Positions 32,982 to 44,601 of a DNA stretch of 64,000 bases are shown here, piece by piece. The translations under genes and the position numbers were made by a program. The notes under the pieces were generated by a model, which searched no databases, had not been told where the DNA came from, and worked only from the letters and a program-made list of their open reading frames with translations. Origin of the DNA: Corinectria fuckeliana (taxonomy: Eukaryota > Ascomycota > Sordariomycetes > Hypocreales > Nectriaceae). The stretch covers positions 38,020 through 102,019 of the forward strand of contig WPDH01000458.1 of NCBI GenBank assembly GCA_019137255.1. Direction: 5' to 3'. Every line of letters begins with the position of its first letter. Position 1 is the stretch's first letter.

Positions 32982-34514
32982 ATGGCTTCCAACGCAACGT
33001 CCGACGAGCAGGCTGCGGCAGCGGCGGCAGCTGCTTCTGCCATGGCCGCCCTGAGGCGCTTCAACATCGAGGCCTTTACGCTGCTGGGAGTTGCCCTGCT
33101 GATCACGGGGCTGCGGTGCGTCATCCGCGTCCGCACCGTGGGGTTCAAGAACCTCTGGGCGGATGACTACTTGGTCGTTGTGGCGGCGGTAGGTCGCATG
33201 TCGATGGTGTTTGTGTGTGTGTACGTGTTGCTCAATATGCTGATGCTCGGGTGCTTAGATTGCCTATTCCGTGGAGACTGGACTGGCCTATTCCGTCGGC
33301 AACATCGCCCATGGCTTGGCCAACAACTCAATGACCGACGCCGAGCGAATGGCCCTGGATCCCAGCAGTCATGAGTACGCGTTGAGGCAAGTCCTCCCAG
33401 CAGCCACCCGCCCAGCAGACTGACTCGTTATACTAACCGATACAGGGTGCTCGGCTCCAAGATCCAGCTCGCCGGGTGGTCGACTTACTCGTTCCTACTA
33501 TGGGTGCTCAAGGCGTGCATGTGCACCTTCTACTACCGCCTGACCAAGGACCTCGACGGCTACCGGGCCAGGATCTACTTCGGCTTTGGCTTCATCATCA
33601 CCAGCTGGGTCGCCGTCCAGCTCAACATCCTCCTGAGCTGCCGGCCCAACTTCGCCATGTGGTGGCAGATCTATCCCGACCCCGGCGAGTTCTGCTACCC
33701 GGCCATCTCCCCGCCCATTGTCTGGACCGGTCTCGCCTTGAACGTCGCCACCGATGCCTACCTCATCATGATCCCGATTCCCATGCTGTGGAAGGCGGCT
33801 ATGCCCTTGGTGCAGAAGTGCTGGCTCATCGCCCTCTTCAGCTGCGGCCTCTTCGTCACCATGGCCGCCATCCTCCGTGTTGTCCTCCTCGTCTCTGTCA
33901 GTCTCACTCAACAGCAGCCCACTACCAGTGTGCTAACATCGTTGTAGGACCCCGTCAACGGCGCCATGCTCGCCGGCTCGTGGGCAGTCCGCGAGACCTT
34001 CACCGCCGTCGTCACCACCAACATCCCCATGCTCTTCCCACACTTCAAAAGGGCCGTCGGCCCCATCATCTCCCGCGTGGGCTCTTCGCTAGGCTTCTCC
34101 CGAAACAGCAAGTCCGCCGGCGGCACGGAATCGCGCGTCTCCAGGATGACGTTCGAGAGCTGGCGGCGCAAGACCAGCAGACACGGCGCCGTCCCGCTCC
34201 CCGGCAACGCCATGTCCGGCGACAGACAGAGCGACAACGACAGCGAGACGTACATCGTCGACCTCCCGGAGATCAACAAGGGCGATGCTCGCTCAAGCGG
34301 GAGCCAGTCGGAGGCGCCGATTATCAAGCGCCAGGTCGACGTATCTGGCTTCGAGATGAACAAGCGCGACCAACAAGCGCCGCAAGCCTACACGCAGAAC
34401 GGGAACTACACGACGACTTGGTCGGGCGCACAAGTGCAGGCACCGCAGCAATCATCACAGTCCGAGTTCTACCTCAACCACGTCCACCAGGACGGGTACC
34501 GAAACAAGAGCTGA
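32982..34514 (+). CDS. Fungal rhodopsin-like 7-TM membrane protein (PTH11-related superfamily)
   Basis: Four exons (32982-33188, 33259-33386, 33446-33896, 33948-34514) give 450 residues. An Ala-rich N-terminus is followed by seven hydrophobic segments over about residues 25-300, including LLGVALLITGLRCVIRVR, the WADDYLVVVA motif near the second helix, a helix ending in YYRLTKDLDGYR and CYPAISPPIVWTGLALN. These are hallmarks of the fungal rhodopsin-domain family that includes PTH11-like receptors without the CFEM domain. The C-terminal 150 residues are a Ser/Gln/Asn-rich cytoplasmic tail. Members are plasma-membrane proteins thought to sense surface or chemical cues; ligands are mostly unknown. 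Intron 2 has a GC donor (AG|GCAAGT) with a normal CTAAC branch and CAG. The family is variable, so specific function cannot be given. Confidence 0.85.
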
Positions 34515-36503
34515 GAAGGCCACCGCGGCAACACCTTTCATGCACACAAAACAACGACTGGCTTTCTTGTATACTATACGAACATGACACCTGTCGTCAT
34601 GTGTACAAAGGTGTAAAAAGTACATACTACGGACGTTTGGGGCTGTGAAGTTTTTTGTTTGGGGATATCAGGATTTGATACATTTGGTGTTCGGCAGCGC
34701 GGCTCATACAATCTTTTCTTGGTTCGTTTATTAAATGGCTAGTTAGTATACAGTCAACTACAGTCAACAAAGGACATTACATTCATTTTGCCCACTAGTC
34801 TGGTCCTTGACGTGTTTATGCTTGGCTAGAACAGTAATAAGACAATGGCAGCTGCTAAAACCACGGGCAGAAACAGCTCAACAAAGGACGGACTGTCCGA
34901 CTTCCCGACAGGGGCCGTCTCCAGATTTGGCGATCCGAATATGCGCCCAACTGGGGCGGAATTTAGCATCGTACCGACTGATTGGCAGCACACCTGAATA
35001 ACCGATGCGGAGGAGCATCTGTGAGCCCCTGGAGCTTGGGAGATCTAATCCTTGCTCTATCAATAAAAGCTCCGCCAAAGCGTGCGGGATAATGGATTAT
35101 CAGGGATCAACCCTTGTTTAGGTTACATTATCAATGAACACTTCTCTACATAGGAGCACAACCCAACGCTGCTAAGTGTGATAATCTTGCCTTCCGCACA
35201 TTGTCTGTGGTGAGCAATCGGCTTACACTATTCGGCGATGTCATATGGTAGATACCAGGATATTATTCTAGCAGGAGTGGAGGTGACTCTACTGTAGTAC
35301 ATAGTGCTCGGCTGGTATTTGATAGCACTTGTAGAGGTAACGCTGCCTGTCGCTGTGGAACTGAGTAGGGCTTTGGAAGCTGGTTTTCGCTTCATATGCA
35401 AGGTCGAAACTTTGAATAAACAAACTGCCAGACATCTTGCGGGCAGCAATCCTGTCCTGATGGTGCACCTTTAGGGGCAGAGTCCTTTAGAGGTAGCGTC
35501 ATATCACGACTGAATCAATCAGACTTATATAGGCTGGCAGGACCTTGTGGTGAATGTCCAACAGTTGCCAGGCAGGAGCAAGATACTTTGATTCGTTATT
35601 TTCTGGGAAGACGATGCAGACTTAAATATAAATGGCGCTGGTAAACACGATTGCAGTAAGGCACGAGTTCGACAGTAATATGAAGCCATAATACCCTCGT
35701 TTAGCCATCTAACCTAAGACCACCTAAACCATTAAACTTCAATTAATGATGGTTCTCCCACACTAGCATCGATATAACAAAGAAAACTGTCTAAACAGAA
35801 TGCGGACAGTCTTATCTTGCCGCTCAAAGAGCAAAATTTCCATGTCCCTTGATTGGTATAGGGTAGCCAGTGGCGCAAGGGGATGCCCCACACGGCCCAC
35901 CTGCTAATGGGGAAAAGGGGTCCGCCCTCACCAACTGGACCACTCACGGCTCTGGGCCCCTCGGCAACCAAGGCAGGTACGTTCTTAGATACAGGCTACC
36001 GGTAACTGCTACGCGTGCAGGCAGAGGGCAGGCGCGGTCGGCCCCAGCGTGCCTTTCCTGCCCACCAGCCCCGGCCGGCTGATGTAATAACGCTTCATGC
36101 ACCCCCAAACCCCAAGGCAACCATACGCCCTCCACCTCAACTGGACTTCTTCCTACTTTCACGATGCCATCGTAGCGGACTCAACAGCCCGGGCTCTTCG
36201 ACTCCACCAACAACCGCGGCGACTGGTCCCATATTTTTTGGTTGCACTCCATATCGCTTTTATTCTGCTTCTCTTCTATCCATTCCTTTGTATCGTCGGC
36301 CTTAGTTTTAGCCTGCCACTGCGCGACATTGCCGAGCGACACGACGCACGCCACCGCGAACCCCTCCATCCCTGATCCGTCCCCGTCCTCCGCCTGGCCC
36401 TGTCTTTGGACCCGTCTTTGAGATCTTATCTTTGACTCTTATACCTCCTTTCCCCCGCCTCTCGAGTGCTCGTCCGCGAGCCTCGAGCCCCTCGACTGGC
36501 AAC
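34515..36503. other. Intergenic region before Dot1
   Basis: The stretch 34620-35800 is clearly richer in A and T than its surroundings and carries many short stops in all frames. It could be old decayed DNA, but I see no element ends or coding remains. From about 36090 the DNA becomes C/T-rich, consistent with the Dot1 promoter and leader. No gene or RNA is supported. Confidence 0.5.
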
Positions 36504-38059
36504 ATGCGTCTGTTCGGTAGCAAGAACAACAAGTTCAAGGTCGACCCTCCAAAGATCCGGATCGAAAAGGTCGTCGTCGACCGCCCCTCTCTGAAGCCTA
36601 AGCCCAAGCCGAAGCCTGCCCTCAGCGGCTCCGCGTCCCGATCGTCGTCTGCCCACCGTCCCTCCCCGAAGCCCGTCGCCCGGCAGAAGAGCCACTCGCC
36701 CTATCCGTCCTCGTCCGACGAGAAACGGCTCGAGCGCAAGCGCAAGGCTGGCAGCGCCTCTGTGTCGCGTCGATCACCAGCGAGCGAGCGCATCGAGTTC
36801 GACAAGGACAGCGATGGCGATGGCGAGGACGACGGCTGGATGAGCCTCGACGTCGACGCCAACAAGAGACAGCGCAAGAGCACCGACGACAACTACCTCG
36901 ACTCTACCCGGAAGCTCCGGAGTGTGAGGGCGTTCGAGGACCGCGTAGACGGGCTGAGCTTCATCCACGCCGTGGACGTGGCATCTCTCGAGCTGAAGTG
37001 CGTCCCCGTCATGGGCGCCCAGAAAGAAGAGGTGGCTATAGAGTTGCAATACCCCAGCTTACAACCTCGCGAGAAGTGAGTTCTGTCCTCAAGGTCTCTG
37101 TGCAACCCAGTGCTAACACGAGATGCAGATATGAGCTAGTGTGGGGCAAGGACAAGATCGACGCAGTCGAAGCGAGCATAAGAGTAGTTCGACACGTAGC
37201 CGAGACATACCTCACCGACGAAGAGGCCGAGCCATTTACCAACCCCAACGGGGGTATCATCCGGCGTTTGGAAAAGGCGTCGAACCGGAATATTCAAGAT
37301 TTGGCGGGGTTCAAGGCGGCACTACGCGAGTACAACGAGAAGCTCTTAAACCTGGTCGAGGACGGGATCATTGCCAAGAACCTCGATAACCAGCACGAGC
37401 TGCCTCAGAATCTCGTGGCCTTCATTCTGGACCAAATATACGACCGTACCGTCGCGCTGAAGGTGGAACTCCTCTCGAAATACGAGAACGGTACCGACTA
37501 TGTCTATGGCGAACTCCTCCATCCTTTCATCTCCAAGATCCTCCTGGAGCAGACCAAGATGACATCGGGACAGGTCTTTGTGGATCTGGGCTCTGGCGTA
37601 GGGAATGTCGTCTTGCAAGCGGCATTGGAGGTTGGCTGCGAGAGCTGGGGCTGCGAGATGATGGAGAACGCGTCCAACTTGGCCGAAGCGCAAAAGAGGG
37701 AGTTTGATGCGCGGTGCATGCTCTGGGGCATCAAGCCGGGCAAGGTGCAGCTGGAGCGTGGCGATTTCCGCAAGAACCTGCCCATCCACGAGGCGCTTAA
37801 GCGGGCCGACGTGGTCTTGGTGAACAACAAGGCATTCACCTCGCAACTCATGGACGACCTGGTGCGCATGTTCTTGGACTTGAAGTCGGGGTGCAAGATC
37901 ATCTCTCTCAAGTCCTTTGTCGCGGACTTGAAGAGCAACAACCACAATATCAACGATGTGGGCAGTACGATCCTCGAAGTGGAGGAGTGCACATATCCGG
38001 AAGGATATGTGAGCTGGACCAATGCCGGAGGATCCTACTTCATCTCCACGCGAAAGTAG
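36504..38059 (+). CDS. DOT1: Histone H3-Lys79 methyltransferase Dot1
   Basis: Two exons (36504-37075 and 37129-38059; intron GTGAGT..GCAG) give 500 residues. The N-terminal 165 residues are basic and disordered (KPKPKPKP, RKRK, acidic patch), suited to nucleosome binding and nuclear targeting. The DOT1 catalytic fold fills the C-terminal two thirds: YVYGELLHPFI (D1-loop-like), the SAM-binding motif VFVDLGSGVGNVVLQ near residue 343, GCEMMENASNLA, LVNNKAFT and the final SWTNAGGSYFISTRK. The enzyme methylates Lys79 of histone H3 on chromatin and contributes to silencing and DNA-damage checkpoints. The start ATG follows a C/T-rich leader and opens MRLFGSKNNKFKV, the usual start in ascomycetes. 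Convergent with Atg16. Confidence 0.95.
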
Positions 38060-38265
38060 ACTAGGACTTCATCAGCGCAGGACAAGGTGCAATTTTTGGG
38101 TATGGAATGAGATTGGGTATTGATTGTAAGGCGCATCAGCGTGGGAGATTGGTTGCTAGGCTTACATGATACTCCATATAGCACTTCGTTTTTGTCATGC
38201 TGCCGTTTCGTTCGTGTTCGCTGCGTGTGTTGTTAGGCGATGAATGGTGACGTATCGGTCGGTAT

Positions 38266-39016
38266 TTATCGTCTCTTGTCGAATACGGGCTCGTTGGCGA
38301 GGTTCATGGCGTCGGCTTCTTGGGCCATCCTCTTCATCCATCGATCGACGAGCTCTTTGTTTTCTTTTTTGACTCTGTCCCTCTCCTTTTCCGCCATGGC
38401 CATCTGGAGGTTTATGGCAATCATCTCATCCTGGACTTGCTGTTTCCTGTTAGTCCCCGCGACGGCTGTAATGGTCAACCCAGACGGCGCACCTCGATCA
38501 ACTTTCGCTTTTCCCTCAGCTCGTACTCTCGGTCCTTGAGCCTAGTGTGAAGCGTGGTCCGGTCGGTGGTCAAATCTCTGACCGATCTCGAGTCGCTTTT
38601 CGATTTCGAGCGAAGTTTGGCGAGCTCCTCTTCGGCCGTACGCAGTCGTGTCTCGGTGACGCCCTTGGAACGAAGGGCTTCGGCGAGGTCCTGTTTCAGC
38701 TGTGCGACGGCGGGATGGGTCGAGGTCGAGGATGGGTCGACGGACTGCGCGGCCTTGTTTCCGCTGGTGGTAATGAGGGACTCTAAGGAGGACTTTTCGG
38801 CTTCGAGGGCGGATATGCGATCGGCCATCTGGGAGCCTTTTTTTGGCTCAGAACTGTCAGTCCCGTTCGCTCGCTTGGACACTGCGGTCGGAGACAGGAG
38901 GGGTATATTGTGGGGGAGGGGGAGTACGGACAGGTCTGGACGAGGTCCATGTTGACGGGATTGCTGAGCTCGGCATCCTTGAGAGAGGAGAGATATTGGT
39001 CGCGCCAGTTGGGCAT
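38266..39016 (-). CDS. ATG16: Autophagy protein Atg16
   Basis: Three exons (39016-38932, 38836-38493, 38439-38266) encode 200 residues. The N-terminus MPNWRDQYLSSLKDAE carries the W..Y...L pattern that binds Atg5. A long coiled coil follows (about residues 30-190), including QMADRISALEAEKSSL and, near the end, QVQDEMIAINLQMAMAEKE and NKELVDRWMKRMAQEADAMN, the signature of fungal Atg16. With Atg12-Atg5 it forms the ligase complex that attaches Atg8 to phosphatidylethanolamine on the growing phagophore. Fungal forms lack the WD40 part of animal ATG16L1, as here. Intron 1 needs donor GTCCGT and acceptor AAG to give the conserved TCSQMADRI junction; intron 2 uses GTGCGC and CAG. It shares a 414-bp divergent promoter with Vps16. 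Confidence 0.9.
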
Positions 39017-39430
39017 GATGAAGGGAGGAACCGCGTAGGGGAAGATTTGATGCGTGATACGTAATACGTGATACGTGGAGAAAGGAGAGAGAGAAGTGAG
39101 AGAATCCAAGAAGGTAAATTTGACCTTGACTCGGGCGATAAGCCGTTGAATTGTCCCGCGCATTCCTGTCCAGTCCCGTCTTGTACCCTGTGGGATGATG
39201 CAACACCCATTTGGCGGGCGCTTACGGAGGACAGCTGGTTTAGCCGAGGAATAGCCCCTTGCCTAGCGAGTGTGCAGTTACGTCGATGACCGAAGCTCTC
39301 AACCTCGCTTGCAGGCAGTAGCTCCCTTATTACTCGACGGGACATCCTCACACAGTTGCACTCAAGGCTGACGCTCACGCGGATCGAGCAAAGCTGGGAT
39401 TGGTCTTGCTTCACAATGAGATAGCGCAGC
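39017..39430. promoter_or_regulatory. Divergent Atg16/Vps16 promoter
   Basis: A 414-bp gap separates the two start codons. It has repeated ATACGTRATACGT words (about 39056-39076) next to the Atg16 start and is otherwise of ordinary composition. The shared region may co-regulate the two genes, which is an inference. Confidence 0.5.
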
Positions 39431-42329
39431 ATGGACACGCTTCACCCGAGAGCCGATTGGGAGAGTGTCGGGGACAAGTGGTTCCGGAAGACGCAGCTGT
39501 ACACGGCCGTGTTCGACCAGGATCTGGATCTGGACAATTACATCGTGACGGGAGCTCCGTATGCGGGTGCACTGGGTGAGTCTGTTTTCCTCGTTGGATG
39601 AGTGGGAGACTGCGGATTTCCCTGGTGTTTTTGCTTGTCTTGATAGAGTTCCTTGTGGCACTCACCCACTACATCTCAACACCGCAACCACATGCGCATG
39701 AGCACTGGGAATGAGTGAGATGATGGAACTGGACTGAACTGACGCCACCCCAGCACTATGGCGTGACGACTCAAAGCTCCTGGCCTACCAGCCGGGCCAA
39801 GCATCGAAGCCTGCCATAGACATCTACACCCTCGCTGGCAAGAAGCTACGCAGCATTCCCTGGGACAAGGGCCAGATCAAGGGCCTCGGCTGGTCAGAGG
39901 ACGAGACGCTCCTCATCGTCACCGCCGACGGGACAGTTCGCTGCTACGACCTGCAGGGGGACTTTACGCAGTTCTCTCTCGGTCACGGTGCCGATAACTA
40001 CGGTGTTGAATCATGTCGGTAAGACGGACTCAGCCCATCGTCTCGAGCAATGCCACTGACCCGCAGCAGCTTTTATGATCACGGCTTGGTGGCGCTCCTG
40101 GGCAACAACTCTCTCGTAACAGTCTCTTCATACTCTGAGCCGCGGCCCAAGGCCCTTGCAACTACCCCCGAGGGCACGATACACTCGTGGGCTATCGTCT
40201 CACCGAATTATACCTTGTCTAGATCGGTTGAGGTCCTCCTGAGTGTTGACCAGACTGTCTACGTCGTCGATGCCACCGACTGCGAGGACCGGTTCCTGGA
40301 TATTGGCCCCTTTACCCACATTAGCGTCTCCCCCGATGGCCGATACGTGAATCTCTATGCCAAGAATGGCAAGGCCCATGTCATCTCCAGCGACTTCCAG
40401 GAGCGGTTGTTCGAGCACGACTCTGATTCTCATACACCGCCCAAGTATGTTGAGTGGTGTGGGAGTGAAGCGCTCATTGCTTGGGAGGATGAGGTCCACA
40501 TTATCGGACCGGGCGATATATCATCATCATATATTTACGACAGCACGAGGGTGCACGTCATCTCAGGTAGGCGGCTCTTGGTGATTAGTGGCTGGGCATG
40601 GTTACTGACTCAGCGCAGAGCACGATGGTGCTCGATTAATCACAAACGACTTTTGCGAATTTCTAGAGAGGGTTCCACGGGACACACTCGAGGTGTTTGG
40701 CCAGTCGTCGGACTCCTCACCGGCGTCGATCCTCCTGGATGCCGTAGGCCAGCTGGAGCTTCAGTCTCCCAAGGCTGACGATTACATCCAGCTGATCAGA
40801 CCGAACCTGACCGAGGCTGTGGACACCTGCGTTAACGCTGCAGGTCGCGAGTTTGATGCGCACTGGCAGAAGCGGCTGTTGAAGGCGGCATCCTTTGGCA
40901 AGTCGGTCCTTGATATCTACAATAGCGACGAGTTTGTCGACATGTGCGAGACTCTTCGGGTCCTAAACGCGGTGCGGTACTACGAGGTTGGGATTCCTCT
41001 CTCGTTTGAGCAGTACCATAGATTGACGCCCGAGTCGCTCATCCGGCGACTCCTGAACCGTCACGAGTACCTCCTGGCTCTCAAAATCGCTGGATACCTC
41101 AAGCTGCCCTCTGATCGAATTTACGTGCATTGGGCGTCGAGCAAAGTCCGCATGGGAGGCGAGGACGACGATACTATCTGCCGTCTCATCGTCGAGAGGC
41201 TGTCTGGAAAACCCGGCATCTCGTTTGAGGAAATCGCGCGGGCTGCACATCAGGAGGGACGAAGTCGTCTCGCCACTGAGCTGTTGAATCATGAGCCTCG
41301 AGGAGGCAGGCAAGTGCCTCTACTTTTGAGCATGGAGGAGGATGACCTTGCTCTGGACAAGGCCGTCGAGAGCGGCGACACGGACCTCATGCTCTCGGTC
41401 CTGTTGCAGCTGAAGAAGAAACTGCCTCTCGCAGCCTTCTTCCGTGTCATCAATGCTCGGCCCACTGCGACGGCCCTGGTAGAATCGTTGGCGATGGAGG
41501 ATGGCGATAACACGCTCCTCAAGGACCTCTACTATCAGGACGACCGCCGTGTAGATGGAGCCAACGTCTTCATTCGCGAGTCACTTCGCCAACCTGATGC
41601 CCGAACGGCATCGGACAAGCTTGCCCTCGCAGCGAAACTAGTATCTGATTCAAGAGAGGCATCGTTCGAGCTGCACGCACTGAAGGAGGCGACGACACTC
41701 CTGCGGTTGCAGGAAGCGTTCGACCGCGACTTGACGGACACTTTCACGGGGCTGAGCGTCAATGAGACCATGTTCAAGCTGATCCGACTCGGATACCACG
41801 GACGAGCCAAGAAGATCCAGAGCGAGTTCAAGGTCCCGGAGAATGTGGCATGGTGGATTCGGTAAGTGGACTACGGTAGACGACGGGACTTCGGCACTTG
41901 AAACGGACGACTAACACGGGATGGTCCCCGCAGGTTGCGAGCGCTAGTAGCGAAGCGGGAGTGGAATGAGATTGAGGAGATCGCGCGGGTCAAGAAGAGC
42001 CCCATTGGATGGCAGGTCAGTTGGCTCCCGGACAGACAACCGCGGGAGGCAGCGACAGGCTAACAAGACTACCTTAGCCGTTCTACAACTTGACGCTCCA
42101 AGCGGGTAACCCGCGGCTGGCGGCCGTTTTCATACCCAAGTGCGTGGGGTTGGAGCCGGGCGAGAGTATCGCCATGTACGAGAAGTGCGGGATGCGGGTC
42201 AAGGCCGCGCAGGAGGCTGTGAGGCTGAAGGATGCAGAGGCGTGGGAGCGACTGCTGGAGGCAGCGGGTCGTACGTCGCAAGAGGGACGGGAGATTGAGA
42301 GGCTGGGGCAAACCGTGTTCAAGAAGTAG
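39431..42329 (+). CDS. VPS16: Vps16, core subunit of the HOPS and CORVET tethering complexes
   Basis: Six exons (39431-39575, 39754-40018, 40067-40566, 40619-41861, 41934-42015, 42078-42329) give 828 residues, the usual Vps16 length. The N-terminal half is a beta-propeller-like region (from ALWRDDSKLLAYQ through SVSPDGRYVNLY and YVEWCGSEALIAWEDEV). The C-terminal half is alpha-solenoid (RVLNAVRYYEVGIPLSFEQY, LLNRHEYLLALKIAGYL, RLGYHGRAKKIQSEFKVPE, WNEIEEIARVKKSPIGWQPF), matching Vps16_N and Vps16_C. It tethers membranes at endosomes and the vacuole with Vps33 and other class C proteins, and is needed for vacuole fusion and the last step of autophagy. All introns have standard ends and keep frame. 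Start MDTLHPRADWESVGD is typical. Confidence 0.95.
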
Positions 42330-43210
42330 AAGGGTATTATTTGGTAGCTTAGGTGGACACAGGCGTGTGTGATGTGAGGGCATTCGTAGATGACTATTAT
42401 ACCTTATTTACATGGGGGTTTGTTTGTGCCGATGGCTATAGCAGCTTGAGTATTCTAGTGCCGCCTTCAATCGACTAGGCATGTCGAATGGGTTTACATA
42501 GTATGCACTGGAAACTATTCTGGCTGTGGCTCTAGACTATGACGCCCGGCGACGCCTAGGTGAGGCAGGTGATGTTGGGGCTTGGAAGTTGAGGCAGGCT
42601 TGAATCAAGACTGGAATGCGCATGTCCTGGATGGATGGACCCTGCGCGACGGTTTCACCACGACATGCCATCTTGATGAACTAGCTTATTAGTCTACCCA
42701 TTTGACCAAGCCTCGTGCACAAAAGCCGCCTGAGTCGCCGGTGGCGAAGGTGAAGGTTCACGTGCCGGCATTTGCCTACGGTTGGACACGGGATGGGACC
42801 CCTCAAATGCAGGGATTGCGTGGGCAGGGGTGGTGTGGGTGAGTGGGTGAGTGGGTGAGTGATCGGAGGATCCCGATGGTTTGGGGCCCGTTGGATGAGA
42901 GGGGAAGAAGAAGAAGCAGAAGAAGGAGAAGAGTGCAGTGCAGTAATTAGTGTTGCGATGTGACCTTGGGCAGATGATGTTCGCATGAGTGGCATGACCG
43001 GGGGTGTGTTGGGTGATTGGTGTCATGGGTTCTCGTTGCCCTCATGAAGTGTGTGAGCGGGGGCTGCCCGTGCATCTGCATCTGCTCATCTTTGGGTTCT
43101 ACACGTCCAGTGTAGATTAAGACATGATAGCCATGACGAAGAAAAGAAGAATGAAACAATGCGGAATCAGGCAACATGGAAATCGCATGAGGACGGAAGA
43201 TGGGAAAGCT

Positions 43211-43244
43211 GCATGTTCACCCACATTGCATGTTCACCCACATT
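43211..43244. repeat. Perfect 17-bp tandem duplication
   Basis: GCATGTTCACCCACATT occurs twice in direct succession in noncoding DNA. Confidence 0.9.
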
Positions 43245-43479
43245 CAAAGTCCGGGTCCCCGCCGTCATTGCCTTGCCTCTTTGGGAAATACACCCAGGAT
43301 CTGGACCCGGCCAGCCCGCGTGTACTGGAAGCGTCCGATTCTTTTTTGCTTCGTCTTTTTCTTTTTCTTTTCGGGCGGTGGCGAGCGGGCACAGATCAAG
43401 TCAACAAACAAGCGTGGCTAGCCACCAAGGCCAGGCACGCAGCTGGCCTTGGGGAGAGACTGGAATGAGGGAGTCTGGG

Positions 43480-43503
43480 TTTTTTTTTTTGGGGGGGGGG
43501 GGG
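43480..43503. repeat. Adjacent homopolymer runs (T11 G13)
   Basis: Eleven T are followed directly by thirteen G. Length is likely to vary and to be hard to sequence exactly. Confidence 0.85.
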
Positions 43504-44564
43504 CCTGGCTGGAGTGATACATGGCGTCGATGGTTGAGACAGGCGGGCTTCTAGAACGTTGTGAGGACCCGCGGGGACGTCAGGACTTGCCGAGAGATTC
43601 TTCGATCATGGTTATGTTTAGGTCTACGTGTGTGTGTATGTATCTATGCAAGATGATGGTTGATTCCATCATGGCAGGGCGCTTAAAGTGGTAGATAGAT
43701 AGATTATGCCTGAGCCCGGAGATGGACTAATTAGCCAATTAGTGCACACCCACTCTTCGTGCAGTGCCCGTCGAGGAGAATGGAACCGGGTGTCACCTTG
43801 TCAATGGGAGTGGCGGACCTGGATCAGAACATATCTGAAGAGGCTGGCAATGGGAAGCTGACTGTCAGTTAGTCAAGTGGGGGAGTTCGCGAGCGTTCTC
43901 CATAGCGGCGAACTCCACTGGGAATGTCCCGTCCACTATCTATCTACCGCTGTTGTCCGTACGTACATGCCCGCCTCGTATCTAGATCTCGTCGGGTCTC
44001 TGGCCATAGGCTATCCCATACTGGCAAAATAGTCATCAATACGAATACCCTCTCTGTTCTGTACGAGCCTGGTGCAGAGAAGGTGCAAGAGCGCACGGAA
44101 TTAACTGGCTCAACTCGTTTCTGCACAGTCCGGATCGGGGGTCCGCGTTCTGGGCCACCCACCCACCACACCCCTTTCGTCAAACGAGTTGAAGTGGACT
44201 AGTTTACGGGATGCCTGTCTGCGTGTCTGGCTGCCAAGACATGCTCCCAGCGCATTAGGCCATGATGGAACTCCACCGAGGGGGGAAGGGTTCTCCTCTG
44301 GGCTGCGGGCATTTTTGAACTCACGCATTCTGGTGAGTGAATGCTACTGGCATATAACGATCTGTGTATGTATGTGTGGTGTGCCAGTGGAGAGTCGACC
44401 AGAGAATGTCATGGTATCGTAGATATCTACAAAGTACCGAGTACAACTGCCCTGAGTAACAGTAATCGCACTGCCGTCATCATCATCATCATTAACAACA
44501 AGGGGGAAAAGCATGGATGGACGAGAGAAGAACGGGAACAGCACAGGCCCAGGCACTCTGAGCA

Positions 44565-44566
<2 letters not shown>

Positions 44567-44600
<34 letters not shown>
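44567..44600. repeat. CAT/ATC trinucleotide microsatellite
   Basis: About ten near-perfect CAT units lie in noncoding DNA. A shorter run of the same unit lies about 80 bp upstream. Confidence 0.9.

Positions 44601-44601
<1 letters not shown>

Noticed and set aside
33476..34648. Plus-strand open frame of 390 codons
   Set aside because: It overlaps the rhodopsin-like gene in another frame. The spliced gene explains the DNA with seven membrane helices, whereas this frame is Arg/His/Pro-rich shadow text.
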